Shown one piece after another: positions 9,706-19,736 of a stretch of 64,000 nucleotides of DNA. The stretch lies in assembly GCA_025362235.1 (NCBI GenBank), contig JANYGZ010000016.1, forward strand, positions 186,001 to 250,000, written 5' to 3'. The notes below the pieces were generated by a model. The model did not search any database and was not told the DNA's origin. It saw only the letters and a list, made by a program, of their open reading frames with translations. The stretch's first letter is position 1. Each line of letters opens with the position of its first letter. The translations under genes were made by a program, and so were the position numbers. The stretch is from Ferruginibacter sp. (GTDB lineage Bacteria; Bacteroidota; Bacteroidia; Chitinophagales; Chitinophagaceae).

Positions 9706-12700
9706 ATGAGTACAATAAAAAATATAAAAGAAAAATTTAAAGAATTTAAACCTACTTCCTGGAGTATTACCAACAAAACCTCTATTTACCTGGTAATATT
9801 ATTTGTTTCACTCGCCGGTATTTTTCAATTTGTAACACTTCCTAAAGAACAGTTTCCGGATATTGTGATACCCACCATTTATGTACAAACCATTTATGTG
9901 GGTAACTCGCCAAAAGACATTGAAAACCTTGTTACAAGGCCAATTGAAAAACAAATAAAGGGAATCACTGGTGCAAAGATTACAAAGTTCACAAGCACAT
10001 CGCAACAGGATTACTCGGCGATCACTGTTGAATTTGATACAAAAGTAAAAACAGAGGTAGCCCTCCAAAAAGTTAAAGACGCTATAGATAAAGCCAAGCA
10101 GGATTTACCAACTGACCTTACACAAGTACCAACGGCAATGGATGTAAACCTAAGTGATCAGCCAATTATGTATGTAAACATCAGTGGCGATTATGATATG
10201 GCGCATTTGAAAAAATTTGCAGATAACCTCAAGGACAGATTAGAAGATCTTTCTCAAATAAACCGTATTGACATTGTTGGTGCTCCTGAAAGAGAGTTTC
10301 AGATAAATGTTGATAATTACCGTATGCAAACTTCTGGAGTAACTTTCGATGATATCACTAATGCAGTGCAGCGTGAAAACATGGATATATCCGGAGGCTT
10401 GCTCGATGTGGGAAACATGAAACGTAACCTTCAGTTAAAAGGTCAGTTTAAAACAAAATACGATATCGAAAAAGTGCTGGTACGTAATACAGGAGGTTTC
10501 CCGATTTACCTAAAAGATATTGCGGTTATAAAAGACACTACCAAAGATGCTGAGAGCTTTGCCCGGTTAGATGGTAAAAATGTAATAACACTAAATATTA
10601 TTAAACGTAGCGGCGAAAACCTTATTGAAACAAGCGACGGAGTTAAGAAAATAGTTGCTGAAGCAAAAGGAGTGTTATATCCTCAAAATATTAAAGCTGT
10701 TATCACCGGCGATCAAAGCATCCGAACTAAAACTTCTTTTAATGATTTAGTTAATTCTATCATCATTGGTTTTGTGTTGGTTTTGATTGTATTGATGTTT
10801 TTTATGGGGGTTACCAACGCTTTCTTCGTGGCGCTGTCTGTACCATTAAGTATGTTTGTAGCCTTTGTATTTTTACCTGGTGCCGACCTTATTGTTGGTG
10901 GTCATGTTACCCTCAATTTTATTGTATTATTTGCCTTATTATTTGGGCTCGGTATTATTGTAGATGACGCTATTGTGGTGATAGAAAATACGCACCGCAT
11001 ATTTGTAGAAGGCAAAGGAAAAATATCTGTTAACATGGCCGCTAAAACGGCAGCAGGAGAAGTTTTTGTGCCTGTATTAGCAGGAACCCTTACTACATTG
11101 GCGCCATTTTTTCCATTACTTTTTTGGCCGGGACTTATCGGCAGATTCATGATTTATTTACCCACCATGCTCATTTTTACTTTAGCAGCATCACTGGTGG
11201 TAGCATTTATTATGAATCCCGTTTTTGCCGTTGATTTTATGAATCATCCGGAAGGCGAAACTAAAGAACCTAAGTCGGCCATCTTTAAAAAACCAATTTT
11301 TTGGATTGTTATTGCAGCTGGTATTGTGTTAGATTTTATAGGTGCTCCTTTTCTTGGTAACCTGCTGATATTTTTTATGTTGCTGGTTTTATTAAATAAG
11401 TATGTTTTAACTGATGCCATTCACAATTTTCAAAATAGTGCCTTGCCGTGGATAATGGGACACTATGAAAATTTATTACGCTGGGCATTAAAAGGCTGGC
11501 GACCGGTGCATCTTTTACTGGGCATTATTGGCTTACTTTTTATTTCAGTGACAGTTTTTGTTATGGCCATTAAAAGTAACCGGGTGGGTATTGTTTTTTT
11601 CCCTAAAGCAGATCCTAATCAATTATATGCATACATTAAATTACCGGTTGGAACCAGTGTTGAATATACTGACTCTGTAGTAAAGGTTTTAGAAAAAAGA
11701 GTAGATAAGGTATTAGGAATCGATATTGCTGCCGGCAAACAAAACCCCATAGTTGAAAGTGTTATAAGCAACGTAGCAATTGGTGCCAGCGACCCTACGT
11801 CGGGCGACAGAAGCACAAGAAGTGAGTTGGGAAGAATACAGGTTTCTTTTGTAGAGTTTGAAAAAAGGCATGGGGTATCCACCAGCCCATATCTTGACAA
11901 GGTTCGGGCAGAATTAAAAGGTATCCCCGGGGCCGAAATTAGTGTTGACCAGGAATCTGGTGGCCCTCCAACTGATCCACCGATAAATATTGAAGTGGCC
12001 AGTGAAGATTTTGATGGCCTTGTAAAAACTGCAGTGAACCTTAAAAATTATTTGGATAGTATACAGGTGCCGGGAATTGAAGAATTAAAAATGGATGTAG
12101 ACCTTAACAATCCGGAAATTACTTTAACGGTTGACCGTGAGCGTGCATTAATTCAGGGTGTATCCTCCGCACAAATCGGGCAGGCCATCCGTACTGGTTT
12201 ATTTGGAAAAGAAATATCAAAAATTAAAGAAGGAAAAGACGAATATAAAATTCAGTTACGCAACAATGAAATGCAACGTAATGATCTAAGCAATCTTTTA
12301 AATATGCGGGTATCATTTCGTGATATGGCTGTTGGTGGTGCGGTAAAAAATATCCCCATCAGCGCACTGGTAAATATTGAACCTACCAGTACTTTCGGCA
12401 GTATAAAACGTAAAAATCAAAAACGATTAATAACGCTTCGCTCAAATGTATTAACTACCCAGGGGTATAATGCTACCGGAGTAAATCAGGTAATTGGCAA
12501 ATACATTGATGAGTTTAAACAGAGGTCAGAGGGAGTTACCATTAAACAAACCGGTGAAGGTGAACAGCAGGCAGAAACAGTAAGCTTTTTGGGAATGGCG
12601 TTGGTGATTGCTTTAATGATTATTTTATTTGTACTGGTAATACAATTCAACAGCGTAAGTAAACCCGTAATTATTTTAACGGAAATTATATTTAGTATTA

Positions 12701-13311
12701 TCGGAGTGCTACTCGGTTTCGCCATTACCGGTATGGAAGTTTCAGGGCTGATGACCGGGCTGGGTATTGTAGGGCTTGCGGGAATTGTGGTAAAAAATGG
12801 CATCCTGGTAATTGAATTTGCAGATGTATTAAGAGAACGGGGGATGAAAACAAGAGAAGCCATTATCCAGGCAGGTAAAACACGTATAATACCAGTATTG
12901 CTAACTGCATTGGCCGCCATCCTGGCATTTATACCGATTGCAGTTGGTTTTAACATCAACTTTGTTACGTTATTCTCCGAATTAAATCCGCATATTTTCT
13001 TTGGCGGTGATAGTGTAGCATTTTGGAAACCATTAAGCTGGACAATTATTTTTGGTTTGGCATTTGCATTCTTTATGACCCTTGTTCTTGTACCGGCAAT
13101 GTACCTGATTGCTGAAAGATTAAAGCGCCCGATGCGGAATATGTTTGGCGGTAAATGGATAAGCTTTATGGGCATACCACCACTCATCTTCTTGTTTATG
13201 CCGCTGATGATTGCTGCGGCAATACGCCACAACATAGATGTTAAACGCAGAAAAAGAAAATTAAAAGACGATCCGGCAGCAAATGAAATCTGGTATGGAA
13301 GCTGGCTGTAA
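9706..13311 (+). CDS. Efflux RND transporter permease subunit (AcrB family)
   Basis: 1201 aa, LPKEQFPDIVIPTIYVQTIYVGNSPKDIE, GLGIIVDDAIVVIENTHR, GLAGIVVKNGILVIEFAD. Confidence 0.95.
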   Translation: MSTIKNIKEKFKEFKPTSWSITNKTSIYLVILFVSLAGIFQFVTLPKEQFPDIVIPTIYVQTIYVGNSPKDIENLVTRPIEKQIKGITGAKITKFTSTSQQDYSAITVEFDTKVKTEVALQKVKDAIDKAKQDLPTDLTQVPTAMDVNLSDQPIMYVNISGDYDMAHLKKFADNLKDRLEDLSQINRIDIVGAPEREFQINVDNYRMQTSGVTFDDITNAVQRENMDISGGLLDVGNMKRNLQLKGQFKTKYDIEKVLVRNTGGFPIYLKDIAVIKDTTKDAESFARLDGKNVITLNIIKRSGENLIETSDGVKKIVAEAKGVLYPQNIKAVITGDQSIRTKTSFNDLVNSIIIGFVLVLIVLMFFMGVTNAFFVALSVPLSMFVAFVFLPGADLIVGGHVTLNFIVLFALLFGLGIIVDDAIVVIENTHRIFVEGKGKISVNMAAKTAAGEVFVPVLAGTLTTLAPFFPLLFWPGLIGRFMIYLPTMLIFTLAASLVVAFIMNPVFAVDFMNHPEGETKEPKSAIFKKPIFWIVIAAGIVLDFIGAPFLGNLLIFFMLLVLLNKYVLTDAIHNFQNSALPWIMGHYENLLRWALKGWRPVHLLLGIIGLLFISVTVFVMAIKSNRVGIVFFPKADPNQLYAYIKLPVGTSVEYTDSVVKVLEKRVDKVLGIDIAAGKQNPIVESVISNVAIGASDPTSGDRSTRSELGRIQVSFVEFEKRHGVSTSPYLDKVRAELKGIPGAEISVDQESGGPPTDPPINIEVASEDFDGLVKTAVNLKNYLDSIQVPGIEELKMDVDLNNPEITLTVDRERALIQGVSSAQIGQAIRTGLFGKEISKIKEGKDEYKIQLRNNEMQRNDLSNLLNMRVSFRDMAVGGAVKNIPISALVNIEPTSTFGSIKRKNQKRLITLRSNVLTTQGYNATGVNQVIGKYIDEFKQRSEGVTIKQTGEGEQQAETVSFLGMALVIALMIILFVLVIQFNSVSKPVIILTEIIFSIIGVLLGFAITGMEVSGLMTGLGIVGLAGIVVKNGILVIEFADVLRERGMKTREAIIQAGKTRIIPVLLTALAAILAFIPIAVGFNINFVTLFSELNPHIFFGGDSVAFWKPLSWTIIFGLAFAFFMTLVLVPAMYLIAERLKRPMRNMFGGKWISFMGIPPLIFLFMPLMIAAAIRHNIDVKRRKRKLKDDPAANEIWYGSWL

Positions 13312-13324
13312 AAAATATATAAAG

Positions 13325-13352
13325 TGCCTTCATTAAGTGAGGGCATTTTTGT
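13325..13352 (+). terminator. Intrinsic terminator of the RND operon
   Basis: TGCCTTCA-TTAAG-TGAGGGCA hairpin followed by TTTTTG. Confidence 0.6.
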
Positions 13353-13419
13353 TTCCATTCATCCTTATTCTAGTTACTATTTTTTCATAGATAATTACCT
13401 TCACAAAAAATTAAAGACC

Positions 13420-14217
13420 ATGTTACAAAATCACGAAATAGATTATAAAATTTATGGAGAAGAACTTCAATTTGTAGAAATTGAATTAGACCCTTACGAA
13501 ACAGCGGTTGCAGAAAGCGGGGCATTTATGATGATGGATAATGGTATTGAAATGCAAACCATTTTTGGCGATGGAAGCCAGCAGCAGGACAACAGCCTGT
13601 TGGGGAAACTGTTTAGCGCCGGAAAGCGTTTACTGGTTGGGGAGAGTTTATTTATGACTGCCTTTACCAATACAGGCATGGAGAAAAAGAAAGTAAGTTT
13701 TGCTGCACCATACACCGGCAAAATAATAGTTTTTGATCTTAAAGAACTAGGTGGAAAAATCATTGCACAAAAGGATGCTTTTTTATGTGCAGCAAAAGGC
13801 GTGAGTATTGGCATTGAGTTTCAAAAAAAATTAGGTACGGGCATTTTTGGTGGTGAAGGCTTTATAATGGAAAAGCTGGAAGGAGATGGTTTGGCTTTTG
13901 CACATGCCGGAGGTTATGTAATGGAAAAAGAATTAAAAGCGGGTGAAGTTTTTAAAGTAGATACCGGTTGCATTGTTGCCTATACTGCCGGGGTAGATTT
14001 TGATATTGAATTTATAAAAGGTGTTAAAAACTGGATGTTTGGGGGAGAGGGTTTGTATTTCGCCACACTAACAGGGCCCGGGAAAATATGGATACAATCT
14101 TTGCCCATCAGTAGGTTGGCCGGCAGGATAATCCGCTATGCACCGCAAACCGGCAGCCGTAAAGAAGAGGGGAGTATTTTAGGTGGCCTTGGTAACTTAC
14201 TGGATGGAAGAGAATGA
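13420..14217 (+). CDS. TIGR00266/AIM24 family protein
   Basis: YKIYGEELQFVEIELDPYETAVAESGAFMMMDNGIEMQTIFGD; start set to 13420 because the terminator hairpin overlaps the ORF-track start at 13324. Confidence 0.8.
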   Translation: MLQNHEIDYKIYGEELQFVEIELDPYETAVAESGAFMMMDNGIEMQTIFGDGSQQQDNSLLGKLFSAGKRLLVGESLFMTAFTNTGMEKKKVSFAAPYTGKIIVFDLKELGGKIIAQKDAFLCAAKGVSIGIEFQKKLGTGIFGGEGFIMEKLEGDGLAFAHAGGYVMEKELKAGEVFKVDTGCIVAYTAGVDFDIEFIKGVKNWMFGGEGLYFATLTGPGKIWIQSLPISRLAGRIIRYAPQTGSRKEEGSILGGLGNLLDGRE

Positions 14218-14299
14218 TAAATAAGGAGTTCCATTTGTAAAAATATTTTATTGAAAGTAAATGGAGATGAGAGTTGGATTCAACAATAAATAATCGCAA

Positions 14300-14335
14300 T
14301 AAAAAAACCGCACTTTTTCGAGTGTGGCTTTTTAT
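14300..14335. terminator. Terminator between convergent genes
   Basis: CCGCACT-TTTTCG-AGTGTGG hairpin with A-run before and T-run after (bidirectional). Confidence 0.6.
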
Positions 14336-14346
14336 TAAAAGGAAAT

Positions 14347-15102
14347 TTATTTTCTATCACTTAATTTTGCCAGTAACCTGATTATTTCAAGATATAACCA
14401 TACAATGGTTACCATCAATCCAAAAGCGCCATACCATTCCATATATTTTGGTGCTCCTGCTGCTGTACCCTGTGCTATCATATCAAAATCTAAAATAAGG
14501 TTTAATGCTGCTATAGTTACCACAACTAAAGAAAAGCCGATACCCATTAAAGAGCCTTCGTGTAAAAAAGCCATATCCACACCAAACATCCGTACTACCA
14601 TGGCAATCAAATAAAATATGGCAATGCCTACAGTAGCTGTAAAAATAACTGACTTGAATTTTTCTGTGGCCTTAATTATTTTAAAGCTGTATAATAAATA
14701 CATGGCAATGGCGGTACCAAAAGTCAGGCCTACTGCATTCATAACAATATTGGGTGCCTTTGTTGCAAAAGCATCATTATACATTGCAGAAATAGCCCCT
14801 AAAAAAAGCCCTTCCATCAAGGCATATAATGGGGCCAGGTAACCAGCCCACTCTTTTTTAAACATTATTACCAGTGCTATTATGAAGCCGCCAATAAGGC
14901 CTGTCCATAAAAGCGGTTGCACATTTCCACCACCAGCAAACTCTTTCCAGGAATAATAAGCAGTACCCATTAACATTAAAAGCATAAACCCGAACTTATT
15001 TAATGTTCCCCGTAAGGTCATGGTTTCGCTGCCGCTGCCAACAAATACTGATTGAAAATTTTTTTCTGATAGTGTGGGATTTCCTGATTTAAATAGTGCC
15101 AT
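14347..15102 (-). CDS. Bax inhibitor-1/YccA family membrane protein
   Basis: Seven-TM; EGLFLGAISAMY, LDFDMI(A)QG..., C-terminal ALxLYLDIIRLL-like WLYLEIIRLLAKL. Confidence 0.9.
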   Translation of the reverse strand: MALFKSGNPTLSEKNFQSVFVGSGSETMTLRGTLNKFGFMLLMLMGTAYYSWKEFAGGGNVQPLLWTGLIGGFIIALVIMFKKEWAGYLAPLYALMEGLFLGAISAMYNDAFATKAPNIVMNAVGLTFGTAIAMYLLYSFKIIKATEKFKSVIFTATVGIAIFYLIAMVVRMFGVDMAFLHEGSLMGIGFSLVVVTIAALNLILDFDMIAQGTAAGAPKYMEWYGAFGLMVTIVWLYLEIIRLLAKLSDRK

Positions 15103-15392
15103 AGTTAATATTTTTTTCGAATGTAAATTTAAATCATTTTGTAACAGCTACTAAAAATTATTTATTGTATAATGTTAATTTCATATAAATTATAAGTTGA
15201 ATTTTCAAGCATGAATGTTTAAAATCTCCTGTAAATCACTGCTATTCTAAAACAGATAAAATGTTTTTATATTGTTCGTTTAAAACTGTTAGTATGTTGG
15301 TTTTATCTTTTCTTTTATTGCTGAAAAATAAAAGCTGTTAAAGCCTGTCACAAAAAATAAAAATCATTGTACCTTGCAGTAATTCAAAAATT

Positions 15393-17252
15393 ATGAGCAT
15401 ATCAGAACAGGTACTTCCCGAAGTAGTAATAAAATTTGCAGGCGATAGCGGTGATGGCATGCAGTTAACCGGTAGTCAATTTACTAATAATACAGCTTTG
15501 CTGGGTATAGACCTGGCGACATTTCCAGATTTTCCGGCTGAAATAAGAGCCCCGATCGGTACACTTCCGGGCGTTAGCGGTTACCAATTAAGGTTTAGCA
15601 GCGACAGGATATTTACGCCTGGCGATATATGCGATGTGCTGGTAGCAATGAATGCAGCCGCTTTAAAAGTAAATTTAAAAGCATTGAAACCCGGCGGTAT
15701 CATAATTGCTAATATAGAAGGTTTTGATAGTAAAAACCTTAGGCTGGCCAATTATGCAGAAGGCATCAGTCCACTGGAAGACCATAGCCTAGACAGCTAT
15801 GAGCTTATAAAAATCGATGTTACCAAAATGACCAGGGAAGCATTAAAAGATTTTACCATGGGCATTAAAGAAAAAGACCGGGCAAAAAATATGTTTGTGC
15901 TTGGTTTTTTATACTGGATGTACAATCGTGATATGGATAATACCATTGCATTTATAAAAGAAAAATTTGCAAAGAAACAAGAGATATTTGAAAGCAATAT
16001 AAAAGCATTACAGGCGGGTTATAATTTTGGCGATACTACAGAAACTTTTACTACCAGGTTTACCGTAGAAAAAGCAAAAATGGAAACCGGTAGCTATCGC
16101 TCCATCATGGGCAACCAGGCCCTATCTTATGGCCTGATAGCTGCTTCACAAAAAAGCGGGCTTCCCCTGTTTTTAGGCAGTTACCCCATTACACCTGCCA
16201 GCGATATTTTACATGAATTAAGTAAGTATAAAAATTTTGGGATAAAAACTTTTCAGGCCGAAGATGAAATAGCGGCCATTACTTCGAGCATTGGTGCCAG
16301 TTATGGCGGCAGTTTAGCGGTTACTACTACCAGCGGCCCCGGCATGGCTTTAAAAGCAGAGGCAATGGGTTTGGCAGTAATGCTGGAAATACCTTTGATT
16401 ATTATAAATGTTCAACGGGGCGGGCCAAGCACCGGCTTACCAACTAAAACAGAACAAAGCGACCTGATGCAGGCATATTATGGAAGAAACGGCGAGTGTC
16501 CGATGCCGATAGTTTCTGCCAGTACCCCCAGCGATTGTTTTAGTGCGGTGTATGAAGCAGTAAGGATAAGTGTACAGCACATGACACCGGTAATATTTCT
16601 CAGCGATGGTTATATCGCCAATGGTGCCGAGCCATGGAAATACCCCCAGGCTGCGGACCTGCAGGAAATAAAAGTATCATTTGCTTCTCAAAATTTTGCT
16701 ACTGATCTTGATGATAACGGCAAGTTTCAACCTTATAAAAGAGATGAGAAATTAGTACGCCCCTGGGCAATACCTGGCACAGCCGGGTTAGAGCATAGAG
16801 TGGGCGGTTTGGAAAAACAGGATGTAACTGGCAATATAAGTTATGAACCGGAGAACCACCAGCATATGGTAAAAACAAGACAGGCCAAGGTTGACATGAT
16901 TGCTAACTATATACCGGAACAAAAATTAGACAGTGGCAAAGAGAAAGGAAAAGTGTTGGTGTTAGGATGGGGAAGTACTTATGGCACCATTAAAAGTGCC
17001 TGTAAAGAATTACAAAATGAAGGCCATGCTGTTTCGCATGCGCATTTACGTTATGTTCGCCCTTTTCCTAAAAATTTAGGTGATATACTTAAAAAATTTG
17101 ACCATGTATTGATACCTGAAATTAATAACGGCCAATTAATAAGAATTATCAGGGATGTATATTTTATAGATGCAAAGGGGTACAATAAAATAATGGGCAT
17201 CCCTATTACCAAAGGTGAACTAGTTGAAGAAATTAAAAAACTATTGGTGTAG
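15393..17252 (+). CDS. korA: 2-oxoacid:acceptor oxidoreductase subunit alpha (fused gamma-alpha, KorA-like)
   Basis: FAGDSGDGMQLTGSQFT, GSYPITPASDILHELS, QAEDEIAAI, NVQRGGPSTGLPTKTEQSDL. Confidence 0.9.
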   Translation: MSISEQVLPEVVIKFAGDSGDGMQLTGSQFTNNTALLGIDLATFPDFPAEIRAPIGTLPGVSGYQLRFSSDRIFTPGDICDVLVAMNAAALKVNLKALKPGGIIIANIEGFDSKNLRLANYAEGISPLEDHSLDSYELIKIDVTKMTREALKDFTMGIKEKDRAKNMFVLGFLYWMYNRDMDNTIAFIKEKFAKKQEIFESNIKALQAGYNFGDTTETFTTRFTVEKAKMETGSYRSIMGNQALSYGLIAASQKSGLPLFLGSYPITPASDILHELSKYKNFGIKTFQAEDEIAAITSSIGASYGGSLAVTTTSGPGMALKAEAMGLAVMLEIPLIIINVQRGGPSTGLPTKTEQSDLMQAYYGRNGECPMPIVSASTPSDCFSAVYEAVRISVQHMTPVIFLSDGYIANGAEPWKYPQAADLQEIKVSFASQNFATDLDDNGKFQPYKRDEKLVRPWAIPGTAGLEHRVGGLEKQDVTGNISYEPENHQHMVKTRQAKVDMIANYIPEQKLDSGKEKGKVLVLGWGSTYGTIKSACKELQNEGHAVSHAHLRYVRPFPKNLGDILKKFDHVLIPEINNGQLIRIIRDVYFIDAKGYNKIMGIPITKGELVEEIKKLLV

Positions 17253-17256
17253 AAAC

Positions 17257-17700
17257 TTATTGCCTTGTTTCAATCATACCAAGATTATTATCATTCAATA
17301 ACGGGCCATTATCTTTTTTAAATACCCAATATTTTTGCAATAGAAAATTAAACCCAAATGAAACAAATATATCTGTAATAATACGGCTGATTTTATAATC
17401 GATATTTAGCCAATTGGTAAATAAATAGGTGCCGCCGGATTTTAGAAGAATGCTTCCAGTAAGAACCAAAATAAATTTTACTATTTGGCCTCCGACAGCG
17501 TGGTTGGATAGGTAAGTCCAATATTTATTAATTGAAAAGTTTACAATTGCTCCTATAACTCCACTTATCGCAATTGAAATTGTATAATGTATATGAAATA
17601 ACTCTGTAAAAACAATCATTGCGAAGTAGTCAACTATACCGCCAATGAAAGCAGAAGCCTGCGCTTTGGCAAATATTTTAATTGGTTCTTTATATTTCAT
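17257..17700 (-). CDS. GtrA family membrane protein
   Basis: Four TM; ASAFIGGIVDYFAMIVFTE..., FSINKYWTYLS, FNFLLQKYWVFK; likely start MKYKEP at 17700. Confidence 0.8.
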   Translation of the reverse strand: MKYKEPIKIFAKAQASAFIGGIVDYFAMIVFTELFHIHYTISIAISGVIGAIVNFSINKYWTYLSNHAVGGQIVKFILVLTGSILLKSGGTYLFTNWLNIDYKISRIITDIFVSFGFNFLLQKYWVFKKDNGPLLNDNNLGMIETRQ

Positions 17701-18442
17701 CAATTGATTGTTGCTTTGATGCTTTATCGGCTTTATCGCGTAAATCACCAGCATCCAATAATTTATTGGTATCTATCAGATTAATAATAAACAAGATTAT
17801 ACATATTGCAATAATGCAAAACTTAATTGAGCCAGGAACTAATACTTCCAATAAAAAAATAATTGAAATTATAACCTTAAGTTCCGCAGGACCCACAATT
17901 CCTGAATCTATCGTAAACTTATCCGTTATTTTATACCTTATCAGCGAAACTATCATTGCCCAGCCATATAATACAACAAATGCAAAAGCAAGTATTTCAT
18001 TCATCTCTTTTGCATACACAATATATCCAAAGCCTATTAAAACTACGCTTATCCAATCCATTACCATGTCTAGAGAAAACCCATACCACCTGCGTGGTAT
18101 ATTACGGTAATAAGCCAACCTGCCGTCGAGCGAATCACCCAACCAGTTAACTGCTATTCCAACAATTCCTAACAAAAGGTAATTGCTATTATTAAAATAA
18201 TTAGCTAATACAAAAGCCAGTAATGCAAGTACAGAACCTGCTAAGCCAACAACAGTAAGCATATTGGGTGTTACAAATGCAGGAATTCTTTTAACGAGAA
18301 AATAGACCGCAACTCTTTCAGCACTTCTTAAAATATTTGTTCGCTCCCTATCCTGAAATATATCTTTGGGCTTAACGATACCTTCATTAAGGATCAATTC
18401 ATTTTGTAATGTTTTAGACATTTGCATGTTATAATTTTTCAA
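17690..18442 (-). CDS. CDP-alcohol phosphatidyltransferase family protein
   Basis: GDSLDGRLAYYRNIPRRWYGFSLDMVMD matches the CDP-OH-P motif D(x2)DGxxAR(x8)Gxxx(D)x3D with divergence. Confidence 0.8.
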   Translation of the reverse strand: MKNYNMQMSKTLQNELILNEGIVKPKDIFQDRERTNILRSAERVAVYFLVKRIPAFVTPNMLTVVGLAGSVLALLAFVLANYFNNSNYLLLGIVGIAVNWLGDSLDGRLAYYRNIPRRWYGFSLDMVMDWISVVLIGFGYIVYAKEMNEILAFAFVVLYGWAMIVSLIRYKITDKFTIDSGIVGPAELKVIISIIFLLEVLVPGSIKFCIIAICIILFIINLIDTNKLLDAGDLRDKADKASKQQSIDEI

Positions 18443-18781
18443 ACATTTACTTTACAAAAGCAGTTTATTAACACCCATTGAAGCACGATAAGTAAGGCAG
18501 TTTATTATAGCAGTATCCTTATTAAATTATAAAACATTGTCACTTATTCAGTTAAAAATCCTCCTTATTATTATACTATAACCGTAGCAGTTTACCAGCT
18601 ACCTGCAACTTGTTTTAATAATACTTTTTAGTTTAAACAATTACTAAGCCAACTGAATTGTAAATAGATACTTTTGAAAATATAAACAAATTTTTCGCCA
18701 AACCATAATGCATTAATAACAATCTACATTTAGCTTTGGTTGCTATTTAATTAGTTTTATCATTTATTCCATCAAATTGCT

Positions 18782-19432
18782 TTATAGAGCCGCTTGTTTT
18801 TCAATAATTTTTTTTGGTTGCTTTTCAAATCCTGATCTTAAAATGATATCCCATAATGAACTGCTTACACCAAAGCCCTTTGTAGGTTCATTGTAATGGT
18901 GTAACATATGGTGTTGTTTAACCCTTTTCATGATACCGCTTTTAAAGTTATAGTGATGCATTGCATAATGTAACATATCATAAATTAAATACCCCAATAA
19001 AAATCCCGGAAAAAATGCGAATAATGATTGAAGGGGTAAAAAGCTATTAAACAAAAAGTAAAACCCTGTTGCAAGAGGTATGCTAACAGAAGGAGGTAAT
19101 ACCAAACGCTTTTTATCCCGTGGATAATCATGATGTACACCATGAAAAATAAAATGCATTTTTTTTCCAAATCCCGAATTAGGATGATAGTGAAAGATAA
19201 AACGGTGCATTATATATTCAGTAATTGTCCATACCGCAAGACCTATCAAAAAATATAACCCAAAATTTAAAATACTTATGCCTTCTGCAAAAGCTTTATA
19301 AATAAAAATAAAAATAGCAGGTACAAAAATAAATAAAGGAACCGCAAAGTGAACTTTGGAAAGGTTTTCCATAAAGCCACTCTTAAACATCCGAATAGAC
19401 TCTTCCGAATTTGAGATATAATTTTTTTTCAT
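18782..19432 (-). CDS. Sterol desaturase / fatty acid hydroxylase superfamily protein
   Basis: Histidine boxes EYIMHRFIFHYH, HFIFHGVHHDYPRDKKR, HYAMHHYNF, KQHHMLHHYNEP. Confidence 0.9.
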   Translation of the reverse strand: MKKNYISNSEESIRMFKSGFMENLSKVHFAVPLFIFVPAIFIFIYKAFAEGISILNFGLYFLIGLAVWTITEYIMHRFIFHYHPNSGFGKKMHFIFHGVHHDYPRDKKRLVLPPSVSIPLATGFYFLFNSFLPLQSLFAFFPGFLLGYLIYDMLHYAMHHYNFKSGIMKRVKQHHMLHHYNEPTKGFGVSSSLWDIILRSGFEKQPKKIIEKQAAL

Positions 19433-19736
19433 TATTATAAATTTAAATAGTGTTGTGTTTAAATTTTAAACTCTTCCTTACCAACGAACAGCTTAAACGG
19501 TCAATACCTGAAACTTCTGTAAATTCAACATATATACATGAAATTCCTGACCAGCTTAAGGTACATTTTATATTTTTTATATGATACAAAATTCAGTCAT
19601 ATTTGTTTGCATGCCCACCGGTACAGGAAAAAAATAGCCTGTGACTCTGCAAAGGTAAATACAACAGAATTAATGTTCATTAATGTAATAAATAATAACA
19701 TTCTTTTTAATAATTGTTGATCCCATTCTTTAAACT

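Noticed and set aside
12486-13358. 290 aa minus-strand ORF opposite the RND permease
   Set aside because: Fully antisense to a strongly conserved gene; low-information translation; shadow ORF.
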